Positions 44,906 to 54,726 of a stretch of 64,000 nucleotides of DNA are shown piece after piece. Source of the stretch: Halobacteriovoraceae bacterium. GTDB lineage: Bacteria; Bdellovibrionota; Bacteriovoracia; Bacteriovoracales; Bacteriovoracaceae. Position 1 is the stretch's first letter; every line of letters begins with the position of its first letter. The notes beneath the pieces are model-generated. The model was not told where the DNA came from. It was given only the letters and a program-made list of their open reading frames with translations, and did not search any database. The stretch covers positions 1-64,000 of the forward strand of contig PASP01000005.1 of NCBI GenBank assembly GCA_002712005.1, written 5' to 3'. A program made the translations under genes and the position numbers.

Positions 44906-45834
44906 TGAATCCCCACAAATTAGAGGCCAATAATATGACAACAACAGTACCTCAGCACTTAAGAGCAGAATACCCTTTCATCCCTCAACTATTCCCACTC
45001 AAAAGTGGACATAAGCAGAATATCCTTGATCTTGGTGATCACGCGACCAAGCCCATCATGATGGTACATGGGAATCCGACTTGGTCATTCTTTTATCGAA
45101 ATTTGATTAAAGAATTTCAAAATCACCGACGTGTTATTGTCCCAGATCATTTAGGATGTGGACTTTCTGATAAACCCCAAGACTATGATTATAGCTTAAA
45201 AAATCACGTGAATAATATCTGTGAATATTTCGAAGAAAAGATCGTTCCTGCCTTAAAATTGAATCAACAGAAAATGGACCTCATTGTTCACGACTGGGGT
45301 GGTGCCATTGGAATGGGTTTGGCCACTCGTTATCCGGAAATGATTGATAAGATCGTGATTATGAATACGGCTGCATTCACGGATATTCATATTCCTAAGA
45401 GGATTGGAATATGTAAGCTCCCTGTTATTGGCGAAAAGCTTGTTCGTCACTTTAATGCCTTTGCTTGGCCTGCAACCTTTATGGCCGTTGAGAAGCCTCT
45501 GAATAAAATGATTAAGGAAGGCTTTCTTCTTCCCTACGGAAACTACCGAGATCGGATTGCTACGGCACGTTTTGTAAAAGATATCCCAATGGATGAGAGT
45601 CATCCCACTTGGGAGACTTTAAAGTCTATAGAAACTAAACTCACTCATCTAAAGGGTGAGAAGCTTCTTCTTTGGGGCGCGAAAGATTTCTGTTTCACGA
45701 CTCATTTTTATAGAAGATGGAGTGAATTCTATCCTGATGCTAAGAAGTGCTTGCTCGAAGAGGCGGGACACTATCTTTTAGAAGATGAAAGAGAAAGAAC
45801 AACTCAAGAAATCACACAATTTCTAAGCTTATAA
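44905..45834 (+). CDS. oleB: OleB, beta-lactone decarboxylase
   Basis: A 309-residue alpha/beta-hydrolase similar to haloalkane dehalogenases. It decarboxylates the beta-lactone made by OleC to a cis-olefin. The nucleophile Asp130 lies in VHDWGGAIG, the catalytic His289 in EAGHYLLED, and HGNPTWSFFYR is the oxyanion and pocket region. The start may be the ATG at 44905 or Met11; the overlap with oleA favours the first. It is stand-alone, not fused to OleC as in some actinobacteria. Confidence 0.92.
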   Translation: MNPHKLEANNMTTTVPQHLRAEYPFIPQLFPLKSGHKQNILDLGDHATKPIMMVHGNPTWSFFYRNLIKEFQNHRRVIVPDHLGCGLSDKPQDYDYSLKNHVNNICEYFEEKIVPALKLNQQKMDLIVHDWGGAIGMGLATRYPEMIDKIVIMNTAAFTDIHIPKRIGICKLPVIGEKLVRHFNAFAWPATFMAVEKPLNKMIKEGFLLPYGNYRDRIATARFVKDIPMDESHPTWETLKSIETKLTHLKGEKLLLWGAKDFCFTTHFYRRWSEFYPDAKKCLLEEAGHYLLEDERERTTQEITQFLSL

Positions 45835-45845
45835 AGGTTCACCAA

Positions 45846-47501
45846 ATGAATCATAATATTGCCGCCAATCTACCAATTCTTGCAGAGAAAATGGGAACGA
45901 AGCCGGCCGTAATCTTTGGCGGGATGAAACCCGATGCAAATGGAAATTTTAAGTATGAAAAGCTTAGTTTCAGTGAACTTGAAGAGCGCTCCCTTCTTTT
46001 GGCCAATCGATTAAGTGAAATAGGTCTCAAGGTTGGAGATAAAGTTCTCGTCTTTGTAAAACCAAGTCTAAACTTCTCAGCGATAACCTTCGCTCTTTTT
46101 CGCTTGGGACTGATACCTATTTTTATAGATCCGGGCATGGGCAAAAAGAACTTACTTCGAGCAGTAGAACAGATTAAACCTGATGCTCTCATCGCTGAAA
46201 AACAAGTCCACTGGTTACGAAAACTTTACTCGAACTCCTTTCAATCCATAAAATATCAAATCACAGTTTCGGGAGCGACTTGGTGGCATTGGGGTGGAAA
46301 GCTCTACTCAATAGTCGATTGGATTACGAATTACGAAAAGACTTCACCAAAACCTAAACTCGAAGAAAGAATGTATCCCTCTGGCCCAAATGACAGCGCT
46401 GCCATTCTCTTTACTTCGGGTGGTACAGGTATACCTAAAGGGGTCCTCTATACCCATGACATTTTCAATGCTCAAGTTGAGCGACTAAAAAATCTCTTCC
46501 AACTGGGACCCGATCAAATTGATCTTCCAGGCTTTCCCCTTTTTAGTCTCTTTACCATAACCATGGGTATGACTTCGGCCATCCCCTCAATGGATCCCAG
46601 TAAACCGTCAAAGGCCAATCCCCAATATCTCGTTAAAAATATAAGAGACCACAAGGCCACATTTCTAGCGGGCTCTCCTGCGATCTGGAAGAACCTTGCT
46701 GACTATTGTGAAAAAGAAAATATTCAATTACCCAGTGTGAAATATCTCGTTATGTTTGGAGCGCCCATTCCAATAGAGCTCCATCAGAGATTTAAGACGA
46801 TTCTCCCCCATGGTCATACTTTCACCCCTTATGGTGCTACAGAATGCCTGCCAGTGGCCAATATCTCTGGAAAAGATATTGAAGGAGAAATTGAAACCAA
46901 AGTTCTCCAAGGAAGAGGAACCTGTGTAGGACTACCTGCCCCCGACACTAAGATTGCCATTATTCAAATCACAGACGATATCCTTACTAAAGAAGATCAA
47001 TTTCAATTAAAAGCTCCCTATGAATTGGGAGAAATAGCCGTACTATCACGAACTGTCACCCCTGAATATGTGGGAATGCCTCAGAAGACTTCAGAGGCCA
47101 AAGTGTATGGTGAACAAGGAGAAGTTTGGCATAGAATGGGAGATTTGGGCTATCTAGATGAACAAGGCCGACTTTGGTTTGTGGGAAGAAAGTCCCATAA
47201 ACTTCTCTATCAGGATAAGATTCTTGGACCTGTTCCTATAGAAACACTTATCAATCAAATTCCTGGAATACGCAAATCTGCACTTATTCAAAAAGGAAAA
47301 GATGAGTTGGAAATTGTTATTGAGGGAAAGAGGAATTCAATTATCACAGAAAAAATTGAAGATTTAATTTCCAAAAATAATCAACTCTCTCCCATAAAGA
47401 ATATATCCTTCTTGGAATCTTTTCCTGTAGATGTACGTCACAATATTAAAATTGATCGCTTAAAAATATCTCAGTATGCCCAACAAGGAAAACTCCAATG
47501 A
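45846..47501 (+). CDS. oleC: OleC, beta-lactone synthetase
   Basis: A 551-residue ANL-superfamily (AMP-forming) enzyme. It activates the 2-alkyl-3-hydroxy acid and closes the beta-lactone. The P-loop-like AAILFTSGGTGIPKGVLYTH (about 180-200), FTPYGATECLPVA and MGDLGYLDEQGRLWFVGRKSHK are all present. Flanking oleB and oleD identify it among the many acyl-CoA-synthetase-like proteins. It overlaps oleD by 4 bp. Confidence 0.93.
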   Translation: MNHNIAANLPILAEKMGTKPAVIFGGMKPDANGNFKYEKLSFSELEERSLLLANRLSEIGLKVGDKVLVFVKPSLNFSAITFALFRLGLIPIFIDPGMGKKNLLRAVEQIKPDALIAEKQVHWLRKLYSNSFQSIKYQITVSGATWWHWGGKLYSIVDWITNYEKTSPKPKLEERMYPSGPNDSAAILFTSGGTGIPKGVLYTHDIFNAQVERLKNLFQLGPDQIDLPGFPLFSLFTITMGMTSAIPSMDPSKPSKANPQYLVKNIRDHKATFLAGSPAIWKNLADYCEKENIQLPSVKYLVMFGAPIPIELHQRFKTILPHGHTFTPYGATECLPVANISGKDIEGEIETKVLQGRGTCVGLPAPDTKIAIIQITDDILTKEDQFQLKAPYELGEIAVLSRTVTPEYVGMPQKTSEAKVYGEQGEVWHRMGDLGYLDEQGRLWFVGRKSHKLLYQDKILGPVPIETLINQIPGIRKSALIQKGKDELEIVIEGKRNSIITEKIEDLISKNNQLSPIKNISFLESFPVDVRHNIKIDRLKISQYAQQGKLQ

Positions 47502-48478
47502 AAGTTTTTATAACAGGCGGTGGGGGCTTTCTTGGCACCTATATTGTTCAGAAATTAGTCAAGAGGGGCTATAGCGTAACCAATTTCTCAAGAAGTCGCT
47601 ATCCCCACCTCGAAAATATTGGAGTCCACTGTGTTCAAGGAGACCTCAATAATGTGGACGAACTGGTTGCTGCAATGAAAGGTCATGAAGTGTGTTTTCA
47701 TGTGGCCTCAAAAGTGGCCATGTGGGGAAAGAAGGAAGACTTTCTTCGTACTAATTATAAAGGCACTCAAAATGTTATCCATGCTTGTAAGAAGAATTCA
47801 ATCAATAAGCTCATTTACACCAGTACTCCCAGTGTTGTTTTTGGAGAACATGGATTCGAAGGAGAGAGCGAAGAGCTTCCCTACCCAAAGAAGAGCTATT
47901 CACGTTATGGAATGAGTAAGGCCATGGCCGAGAAACTCGTATTAGAGAGTGCCAATGACGAATTTTTTACAGTAGCACTGAGACCTCACCTGGTCTTTGG
48001 TCCAGGTGACCAAAATCTAATTCCTAGGCTGGTGGAATCTGCTCGCAAGAAAAAATTGAAAATGATTGGAAATGGAGAAAATAAAGTTGATGTTCTCTAT
48101 GTTGAAAATGCAGCTGATGCCCACTTATGTGCCTTAGATAAAATGCTAACCCACCCAAAACTCATTTCAGGTCAGGCCTTCTTTCTAGGACAAGGACCCG
48201 TCAAACTTTGGGAATTCATTAATAAGATTCTTATCCACTATGGAATAGACCCTATTGATAAATCTAATAAGCTTAGCACAAGATTGGCCTTTACTATCGG
48301 AAAGTGTTTTGAGGCGCTGTCTTCTCTATTTGGACTTTATAATTGGAATCCGCCCATGACCCGTTTTGTGGCACTCCAATTAGGAGAACATCACTATTAT
48401 GATCACACTAAAGCGGAAAAACTCCTTGAATGGAAACCTAAAGTTGATTTAGACGAGGCCTTAGGCCGCCTCAATTAA
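47498..48478 (+). CDS. oleD: OleD, NAD(P)H-dependent 2-alkyl-3-ketoacid reductase
   Basis: A 326-residue extended SDR of the 3-beta-HSD type. It reduces the OleA product. FITGGGGFLGTYIVQKL is the cofactor loop, STPSVVF the Ser region and YGMSKAMAEK the catalytic Tyr-x3-Lys. It is the last gene of the operon, and its end overlaps the convergent kinase gene by 18 bp. Confidence 0.93.
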   Translation: MKVFITGGGGFLGTYIVQKLVKRGYSVTNFSRSRYPHLENIGVHCVQGDLNNVDELVAAMKGHEVCFHVASKVAMWGKKEDFLRTNYKGTQNVIHACKKNSINKLIYTSTPSVVFGEHGFEGESEELPYPKKSYSRYGMSKAMAEKLVLESANDEFFTVALRPHLVFGPGDQNLIPRLVESARKKKLKMIGNGENKVDVLYVENAADAHLCALDKMLTHPKLISGQAFFLGQGPVKLWEFINKILIHYGIDPIDKSNKLSTRLAFTIGKCFEALSSLFGLYNWNPPMTRFVALQLGEHHYYDHTKAEKLLEWKPKVDLDEALGRLN

Positions 48479-51400
48479 CTTTTTTTGTTCGTCTACTAGG
48501 CGCTCAATTTCCTTGAGTACTGCTTCATTATTTTCCTTAAAGGTAGAAAATAATGTTTCAAATGAAGAGAGATCCCCTTCTTTAGCTGCTTGTTCTATAA
48601 CAAATGCACTTTGAGTAAGTTTATCACTATAGAAGTTTGCTACTACACCTTTAAGTGTATGGGCAGAGATTTTTATTTTCTCAAGATCTTTATTGTCATA
48701 AGCAGCACTCAACTCAGAGAGCATAGAACTATATCGGTCTTTATAATCTAAATAGAGTTCTTCAAAAATATCAAGATCATCTTCAAACTCAAAAAGAATT
48801 TGTTCAATATTGATCCAGTTATAGTGATTTTCAGGACTATCCATCCTTTCCTCCAAATGATCAAGCTTACTCTCAAAATCAGGGAAATATTTAGAAAGTA
48901 AACTTAATAAAATTTTTCTCGATAGAGGCTTAGGTAAAAAGTCTTTCATACCGGCCGAAAAACAACGATTCTTATCTTCTTGGAAAACATTTGCTGTTAA
49001 AGCAACAATCATTGGCTTAAACTCTATCTCAGAAGAATTTAATATTTTCTTCGTGGCTTCAAGACCATCCATAACAGGCATTTGAAGATCCATAAAGACG
49101 ATATCAAAAGTCTTCTCTTTGACTAAATTATAAGCGATTTCACCATTATCTGCTAGTTCCACTTTTAGATCGAGCTTCTTAAAAATGGCCTTGACTAAGG
49201 TTTGATTGATAGGATTATCTTCAGCAACAAGAATTCTTAAATCTTTTCTATAGGAATACTTTATATCTTGAGAAGATTTATCTCCTTCCTCTTCCGAGGA
49301 CTTGTAGAAAGGACAGAGTATATTAAACTTAAATGTTGTTCCCTCACCTGGAGTGGAAAGTACTTTAATCTCCCCTCCCATTTTCTCTACTAAAGATTTA
49401 GAAATGGCCAAACCTAGACCAGTTCCGCCAAACTTTCTCGTAGTGGAACTATCTACTTGAGTAAAACTTGAAAAGAGTTTTCCAAGCTTATCTTCTTCTA
49501 TGCCAATACCCGTATCTTTAACGATAAAATTAATCACACCTTGAGTTGTTGAAAGATTTGATTCATTGAAATCGGCATGATTTGAATAGACAAATATATC
49601 TATAGATCCCGTTTCTGTGAATTTAACAGCATTGGATAGCAAATTACTTATAACTTGCTTTAATCTAACTTCATCGAGTTCAATATATTTTGGAAGACTT
49701 TTATCAAGTTTTAAATTGAGTTCAATCCCTTTATCTTTGGCCAATACAGAAAAGAAATCTGTTATTTTTTCAGTCATAGAAAGAAGATTAAATCGTCTCT
49801 GTTCAAATTCAATCTTACCTGCTTCAATTTTTGAAAAGTCGAGAACATCATTAACCACAGTAAGTAGATTATCACTACAGACTTTCATGGTTTCAATTAA
49901 CTTTCTCTGCTCATCATTAAGTTGGGTATCTTGTAAGAGATCTAACATGCCTAAAACTCCATTCATAGGAGTTCTAATTTCGTGGGACATAGATGCGAGA
50001 AAAGACGATTTCATTTTTGTGGCTTCTTCCGCTTTATTCTTCGTTTCAATGAGAATTCTTTCAAACTCCTTATCTTGTGATATATCCCAGAAAAGTCCTA
50101 ATATAGAATGGGGTCTTCCATTAGGATCGTATTCAATAATGCCACGTGATTGAATAAAGATGATAATATCATTTTCACCTCTTATTCTAAATTGTTGATT
50201 GACGATGGTTTCACCATTTTCGTAGGCATCTGAATAGGCCCTATTTACATCTTCAAAGTCCTCTTCAACAATAACACTTTTTAAATCAGCATAACTTAAA
50301 TGGCCTTCAATATGGCCAAGGCCTAAGAGATGTTTTAAGTAATCATCGGCCGTTATGGTTTTATCTTTATAAGATATTTCCCCAATGCCAAAACCAGCAG
50401 TTTCAAGGGCCATATCCACTTTCTTCATGGATCTTTGCAGATCAATTTCTAATATTTTTTGATCATTAATATCTTGGGTCGTTCCAAATAACTTATAGAT
50501 TTCATTGCCAATACATTCAACATAAATGATATGTCTCACCCAAACCCGAGAACCATCCGACTTAATAATTTGCGAGTCAAATTGTTGCATACTCTTGGTA
50601 TCAATCGCCTTTTCAGTGACTTCTCTTCCTAAATCCCAAAATTCTTTTGGAACAAATTTTTCGAAATAGTTACTCATTGTGGGTATGGTGCTATAAGGCT
50701 CAAGACCATAGATATCATAGGTACTCGGTGACCATGATATATTCTCTTCACCTAATATAACTTCCCATGACCCAATTTTGGCCACCTCTTGCGTACGATA
50801 GAGGATATTCTCCATAGTATGGTGCTCAGTTAAATCGGTAACTAAACCTACTAGGATTTCAGGTTGATTATCTTTATCGCAACGAATGACACGACCTCGA
50901 ATCATCAAGTGACGAATCTCAGATTCACTATTTCTATATTGGCAAAGGTAACTGAAGGTATCATTAGCGCCAGAAATATGATTTTCTATTTTATGTTTGA
51001 TCCCTAAAGCATCCTGTTCACTAAAGAGGGAATAGAATTTATTTTTAGAATGACTTAGGAAATGATCGTTGGTTCCTAGAAGGTTGAGAAATGTTTCATC
51101 ATAACTTAGTCGATCTTCATTAAAGAAATATTGAAACATTCCAGCTTCATAACTTTCTAATACAAAATTTAAAGTTTTGGTTTCTTCTTCGAAGAGACTT
51201 TCTAACTTCTTAGTTTTGGAGATATCCTGACAGATAGAGATGATTTCAGTAATTTCTCCCTTAGTATTCATGATGGGAGTAATATTGGCCTTTACCCAAT
51301 ATACACCTCCGTTCTTGTTGAGGTTACAAACCTCACCTTCCCATGAATTTCCTTTCAAAAGAGTTTGCCACACCTTCTTAGTAAACTCTTTGTCATGATA

Positions 51401-51577
51401 GCCAAAGTATACGATTTTATGATCTTTTCCGATCAGCTCTTTTTTCTTATAGCCAGAAATTTCGCAAAAATTTGAATTTACATAAGTGATAATTCCATCA
51501 CTATCGGTGATAGACACAATTGATGCTTGATCAATTGCATATTGATAAATATCGGACTGTCTTCCGAGCTTTCCCAT
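48461..51577 (-). CDS. Cytoplasmic four-PAS hybrid histidine kinase with REC and HPt
   Basis: A 1038-residue multidomain sensor with no membrane helices. Order: four PAS domains (about 10-125, 135-255, 262-375, 385-505), HisKA with His532 (FLASMSHEIRTPMNG), an HATPase (DTGIGIEEDKLGKLFSSF, GGTGLGLAIS), a receiver domain (ILVAEDNPINQ, VFMDLQMPVMDG, about 785-905) and a C-terminal HPt (AHTLKG). It can run a full phosphorelay alone. It begins inside the stop of the upstream REC protein (1-bp overlap). It lies between the two lipid operons; a regulatory link is only positional. Confidence 0.92.
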   Translation of the reverse strand: MGKLGRQSDIYQYAIDQASIVSITDSDGIITYVNSNFCEISGYKKKELIGKDHKIVYFGYHDKEFTKKVWQTLLKGNSWEGEVCNLNKNGGVYWVKANITPIMNTKGEITEIISICQDISKTKKLESLFEEETKTLNFVLESYEAGMFQYFFNEDRLSYDETFLNLLGTNDHFLSHSKNKFYSLFSEQDALGIKHKIENHISGANDTFSYLCQYRNSESEIRHLMIRGRVIRCDKDNQPEILVGLVTDLTEHHTMENILYRTQEVAKIGSWEVILGEENISWSPSTYDIYGLEPYSTIPTMSNYFEKFVPKEFWDLGREVTEKAIDTKSMQQFDSQIIKSDGSRVWVRHIIYVECIGNEIYKLFGTTQDINDQKILEIDLQRSMKKVDMALETAGFGIGEISYKDKTITADDYLKHLLGLGHIEGHLSYADLKSVIVEEDFEDVNRAYSDAYENGETIVNQQFRIRGENDIIIFIQSRGIIEYDPNGRPHSILGLFWDISQDKEFERILIETKNKAEEATKMKSSFLASMSHEIRTPMNGVLGMLDLLQDTQLNDEQRKLIETMKVCSDNLLTVVNDVLDFSKIEAGKIEFEQRRFNLLSMTEKITDFFSVLAKDKGIELNLKLDKSLPKYIELDEVRLKQVISNLLSNAVKFTETGSIDIFVYSNHADFNESNLSTTQGVINFIVKDTGIGIEEDKLGKLFSSFTQVDSSTTRKFGGTGLGLAISKSLVEKMGGEIKVLSTPGEGTTFKFNILCPFYKSSEEEGDKSSQDIKYSYRKDLRILVAEDNPINQTLVKAIFKKLDLKVELADNGEIAYNLVKEKTFDIVFMDLQMPVMDGLEATKKILNSSEIEFKPMIVALTANVFQEDKNRCFSAGMKDFLPKPLSRKILLSLLSKYFPDFESKLDHLEERMDSPENHYNWINIEQILFEFEDDLDIFEELYLDYKDRYSSMLSELSAAYDNKDLEKIKISAHTLKGVVANFYSDKLTQSAFVIEQAAKEGDLSSFETLFSTFKENNEAVLKEIERLVDEQKKLIEAA

Positions 51578-52224
51578 TATTTTATTTTGATCATTTTCCT
51601 GCCAGCGATATAGGTATCTTCTTCAACCTCACCTGACTTAGTAATGCGTTCAATTTTTTTAACGATTGAAGCAATCCTCTCTAGTGCATCAACAGCAATC
51701 TTAACTCTCTTCTCGTCTATTTTAGAATAATCACGACGAAGGCTTCCTAGTGCGATTGTTAATGGGTTATTTATTTCGTGGTTAAAAGTTGTCACCATAG
51801 AATTAATGGTTTCAAGTTGCTTCTTTTTCAGATTATCCATATAGAAGCTAATAAGTTCTTGCTGAGTCTTTATTCGGGCCACAGCAATATCAATATTGGC
51901 CGGTTTCGTTAGATAGTCACTAGCACCAAAATTTAAACACTCGACAACCTGTTCTGTTTCGTCATTGGCAGAGAGCATGATAACGGGCATTTCCATTGGA
52001 GAATAGGTGGAACGAATATGTTTGAGAACATCAATCCCATTCATCTGCGGCATAACGATATCAAGAATAATGATATACTTCCCAACTTCAGCATTTTCAC
52101 TAAAGAAGTCTAGGAAACTTTGGCCGTTATGAAAGACCTCAGTATCATAGCCACGCTTTTCTAAACGTTTTGAGAATATTTTGGAATTTATTTCATCATC
52201 ATCTATGAGAATTATTTTTACCAT
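51577..52224 (-). CDS. REC protein with kinase-type dimerisation helix but no ATPase
   Basis: A 215-residue protein. Residues 1-120 are a receiver domain with Asp55 (IIILDIVMPQMNG) and TKPAN. Residues 130-200 look like a HisKA dimerisation helix with a His149 in TTFNHEINNPL, but the protein ends before any HATPase. It could be a phosphotransfer or scaffold partner of the hybrid kinase, whose gene it overlaps by one base. It is an unusual architecture for a response regulator; no frameshift is visible. Confidence 0.85.
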   Translation of the reverse strand: MVKIILIDDDEINSKIFSKRLEKRGYDTEVFHNGQSFLDFFSENAEVGKYIIILDIVMPQMNGIDVLKHIRSTYSPMEMPVIMLSANDETEQVVECLNFGASDYLTKPANIDIAVARIKTQQELISFYMDNLKKKQLETINSMVTTFNHEINNPLTIALGSLRRDYSKIDEKRVKIAVDALERIASIVKKIERITKSGEVEEDTYIAGRKMIKIK

Positions 52225-52312
52225 GGAAAACCCCTTTCACTTCATCTAATCTTATCGGAGTTTAAAGGGAAAAGAATGAGATCTTTTTTAGGTAATAAAT
52301 GTCATAAAATCA

Positions 52313-54499
52313 TCATTTTACCTCAAGAGAGGTTTTTAGTCCGTTATTCTTTTGAAAGTTACTAATCAGGTCTATCCCCTTGAAATTACCTTCGGAAAAG
52401 TGATGAATAAAGGACTGTTCGCTATGAGTAGTCCCCGAAACTTGCCCATATACGTGGACATTGGCCACACCAAAGAGTTGAAAGTAGTAGACCTTACTTT
52501 CGGCCTTATTAAGAAAATGATCCATAAACTTGGCCATTCTCCATACAGGTAACTCACGATCTCTTTGTGATTGAGACTTTTGCGCTAATCTCTGTAAACA
52601 ACTATTCATATACTTTCTTTTACGACTCGAACTTAAATAGCCTCTTCGCCTAGAATAACTCTTCATGTCTGATTCACAGCGTTTATACATTTTTGCATCT
52701 AAAGCATTTGAACTCAGCTCTATTTGATAGAGATCGTACTGACTCTTTAGCTTTCTTTCGCAACTACTAAACAAAGAAGAAAGCCAGCCAAAGAAGCCAC
52801 GCGGACGACTGGAATCACAAATACGGTCGAAAATCTTATAGACCTCTTCAGGATTCAGATGATTAAAGTAATCAATACCATCTTTAGTCATTGAATATTT
52901 ACTATAGAAGCGAAGAGACTTATCTAGAAGGCCTGATTCGACTTGATCTATAACGAGAGGATCTACTCCTGAATATTTTTCTAAATACTCAACTAACTCC
53001 TCTCTATTATTTCTTGAACCTTTATAGGCATAATAATTTCTAATAAAGTTGAGACTTAATTTTTCCTCGGAGTCATCTTCTTGATACAGAAGATCTTTCT
53101 TCGATTCAATTAGATTCGTCTTATTCTTATATTGTATGGTTACGGCCCTAGAGCGTTCTTCAGAATTAGAAATAATACTTTTTAAATCGAGGAAGGACTT
53201 AAGAACAATTCCAAAAAGTTTACTAAAGATATTCTGTCTATAACTTCCCGACTCAAAATTATGAGAAAAGAATGAATGGAGATGATCTTCTTTGGTGATT
53301 TTATAGTGTGTCGTTTTTGCTTTTTTCTTGCCCCCAAAGAGAAGTAACTGATATCTTGAATCCTTGGCCAACTCCTTACGTTGCTCATGAGATACAATAT
53401 AAGGAGCAAGCGCTCTTTCATCTGCTTCTTCTTGTTTAAGAACGGATGCCACCTCACGGCCAAGACTACTTTGATTGGCCAAGATATCGCGATCAGTATC
53501 ATCAAAGCTGAGCGCAAATGAGTAGCTCTCTTTTAATGAATAATTAAAATCATATTTAAGTAAAGAGACTTGGAGTACACCTAGAAAGTCAGCAACGACG
53601 CCGGCACTGACGCCAGCAGAAAGAGTCGATGATTTCTCTGAAGCGATTCTTAGCCATTCCCCTTGATAGTTGAGCTCATCAGCGGATACTCCTTGAAGAG
53701 TAACGTAGGAAAGTTTGTTATACTTAACAAGAGCGCCTACATGGGCAGCTAGTCCAGTTCCTATCGATGCATTTCCGGCAGCTCCAACGGCCAAACTAAT
53801 GGAATCTTCTTTTTTTAAGAGCTCCCCTCTTTCGATCTGAAGATAATTCTCAGAGCGAAAATTTAAATAACTAAAGAAGAGTTTATCTAAATTATAGGCC
53901 AAGGCCTTCTCGTAACTTTCTTCATAATGAACATAGGTGTAGGAACGTTTGAAAGTCACCCCAGCAAAGAGGCCAAGTTGCTCATCCGTAATATCGATAA
54001 TTTCTTCATCTCTCAAATTACCGAGAAGATGAGTTGCACTGATATAGAGGTCAAATTGATCTGTTGCTATCCATAAATCATCTGAGAAAAGATCGGGAGC
54101 AACATCTCTTCTTAGCTCTACACTGAAATTCCCAAAGCCCTTAGAAAAGCTTAATCCTATATGATTGAGTCCACCCCATGCCTGAAGTCCACCACTTTCT
54201 CTAATCTCATCGATTTGCTCAGAGGCAATAGCATCGGAATGCTCATTAAAGTATTGAGTGACTTCTCTAAATATTGGATTCTCATTACCTAAATTTAGAG
54301 AAGATGTTGAAAGAGATTTAGAGACGACACCATTTTTAAAACTCTTTAGGGCAACTGACTCTTTCTCTTCCTTTTGTCCATATTGGGAGAGGGCCTGTTT
54401 ATCTTTAATGGTAAAATGATCTTGAGCGTTTGCATGGAGGCTCAAGATTAAACTAGAAAAAATAAATGTAATGCGAAGTCTTAGACTTAATTTCTTCAT
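52313..54499 (-). CDS. Large exported orphan protein
   Basis: About 728 residues with a signal peptide (MKKLSLRLRITFIF...LHANA|Q). The N-terminal 350 residues have many alternating strands (GLSFSKGFGNFSVELRRD, SAGVSAGVVADFLG) as in a beta-rich envelope protein; the rest is charged and helical, with an Arg/Ser/Cys-rich part near 590-650. I recognise no family. The ORF runs up to 54517, but the Met at 54499 gives a normal signal peptide. The 88-bp gap to the REC gene suggests separate transcription. Confidence 0.6.
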   Translation of the reverse strand: MKKLSLRLRITFIFSSLILSLHANAQDHFTIKDKQALSQYGQKEEKESVALKSFKNGVVSKSLSTSSLNLGNENPIFREVTQYFNEHSDAIASEQIDEIRESGGLQAWGGLNHIGLSFSKGFGNFSVELRRDVAPDLFSDDLWIATDQFDLYISATHLLGNLRDEEIIDITDEQLGLFAGVTFKRSYTYVHYEESYEKALAYNLDKLFFSYLNFRSENYLQIERGELLKKEDSISLAVGAAGNASIGTGLAAHVGALVKYNKLSYVTLQGVSADELNYQGEWLRIASEKSSTLSAGVSAGVVADFLGVLQVSLLKYDFNYSLKESYSFALSFDDTDRDILANQSSLGREVASVLKQEEADERALAPYIVSHEQRKELAKDSRYQLLLFGGKKKAKTTHYKITKEDHLHSFFSHNFESGSYRQNIFSKLFGIVLKSFLDLKSIISNSEERSRAVTIQYKNKTNLIESKKDLLYQEDDSEEKLSLNFIRNYYAYKGSRNNREELVEYLEKYSGVDPLVIDQVESGLLDKSLRFYSKYSMTKDGIDYFNHLNPEEVYKIFDRICDSSRPRGFFGWLSSLFSSCERKLKSQYDLYQIELSSNALDAKMYKRCESDMKSYSRRRGYLSSSRKRKYMNSCLQRLAQKSQSQRDRELPVWRMAKFMDHFLNKAESKVYYFQLFGVANVHVYGQVSGTTHSEQSFIHHFSEGNFKGIDLISNFQKNNGLKTSLEVK

Positions 54500-54652
54500 T
54501 ACAAACCCACTAACCAAAGATTTACTATCGGCTCTATACTTTAGCTAATCGGTCAAGAAACTCTATACTTTATAAGGATAAGAGGTGATTCGAGAGTTAT
54601 TCTCATGATTTATAGGATAATCTTTAAATTTCTTATATTTAAAAAGATTCAG

Positions 54653-54677
54653 AAAAAATGCCCACTTATTGTGGGCA
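54653..54677 (-). terminator. Terminator of the fab-like operon
   Basis: A perfect 7-bp stem TGCCCAC/GTGGGCA with a 5-base loop, followed on the minus strand by a run of six T residues, 50 bp past the FabI-like stop. Confidence 0.85.
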
Positions 54678-54726
54678 TATGTATTTCTAGATAATTAGGA
54701 AAGTGAATAGAATGAAAAAGCTAGGG

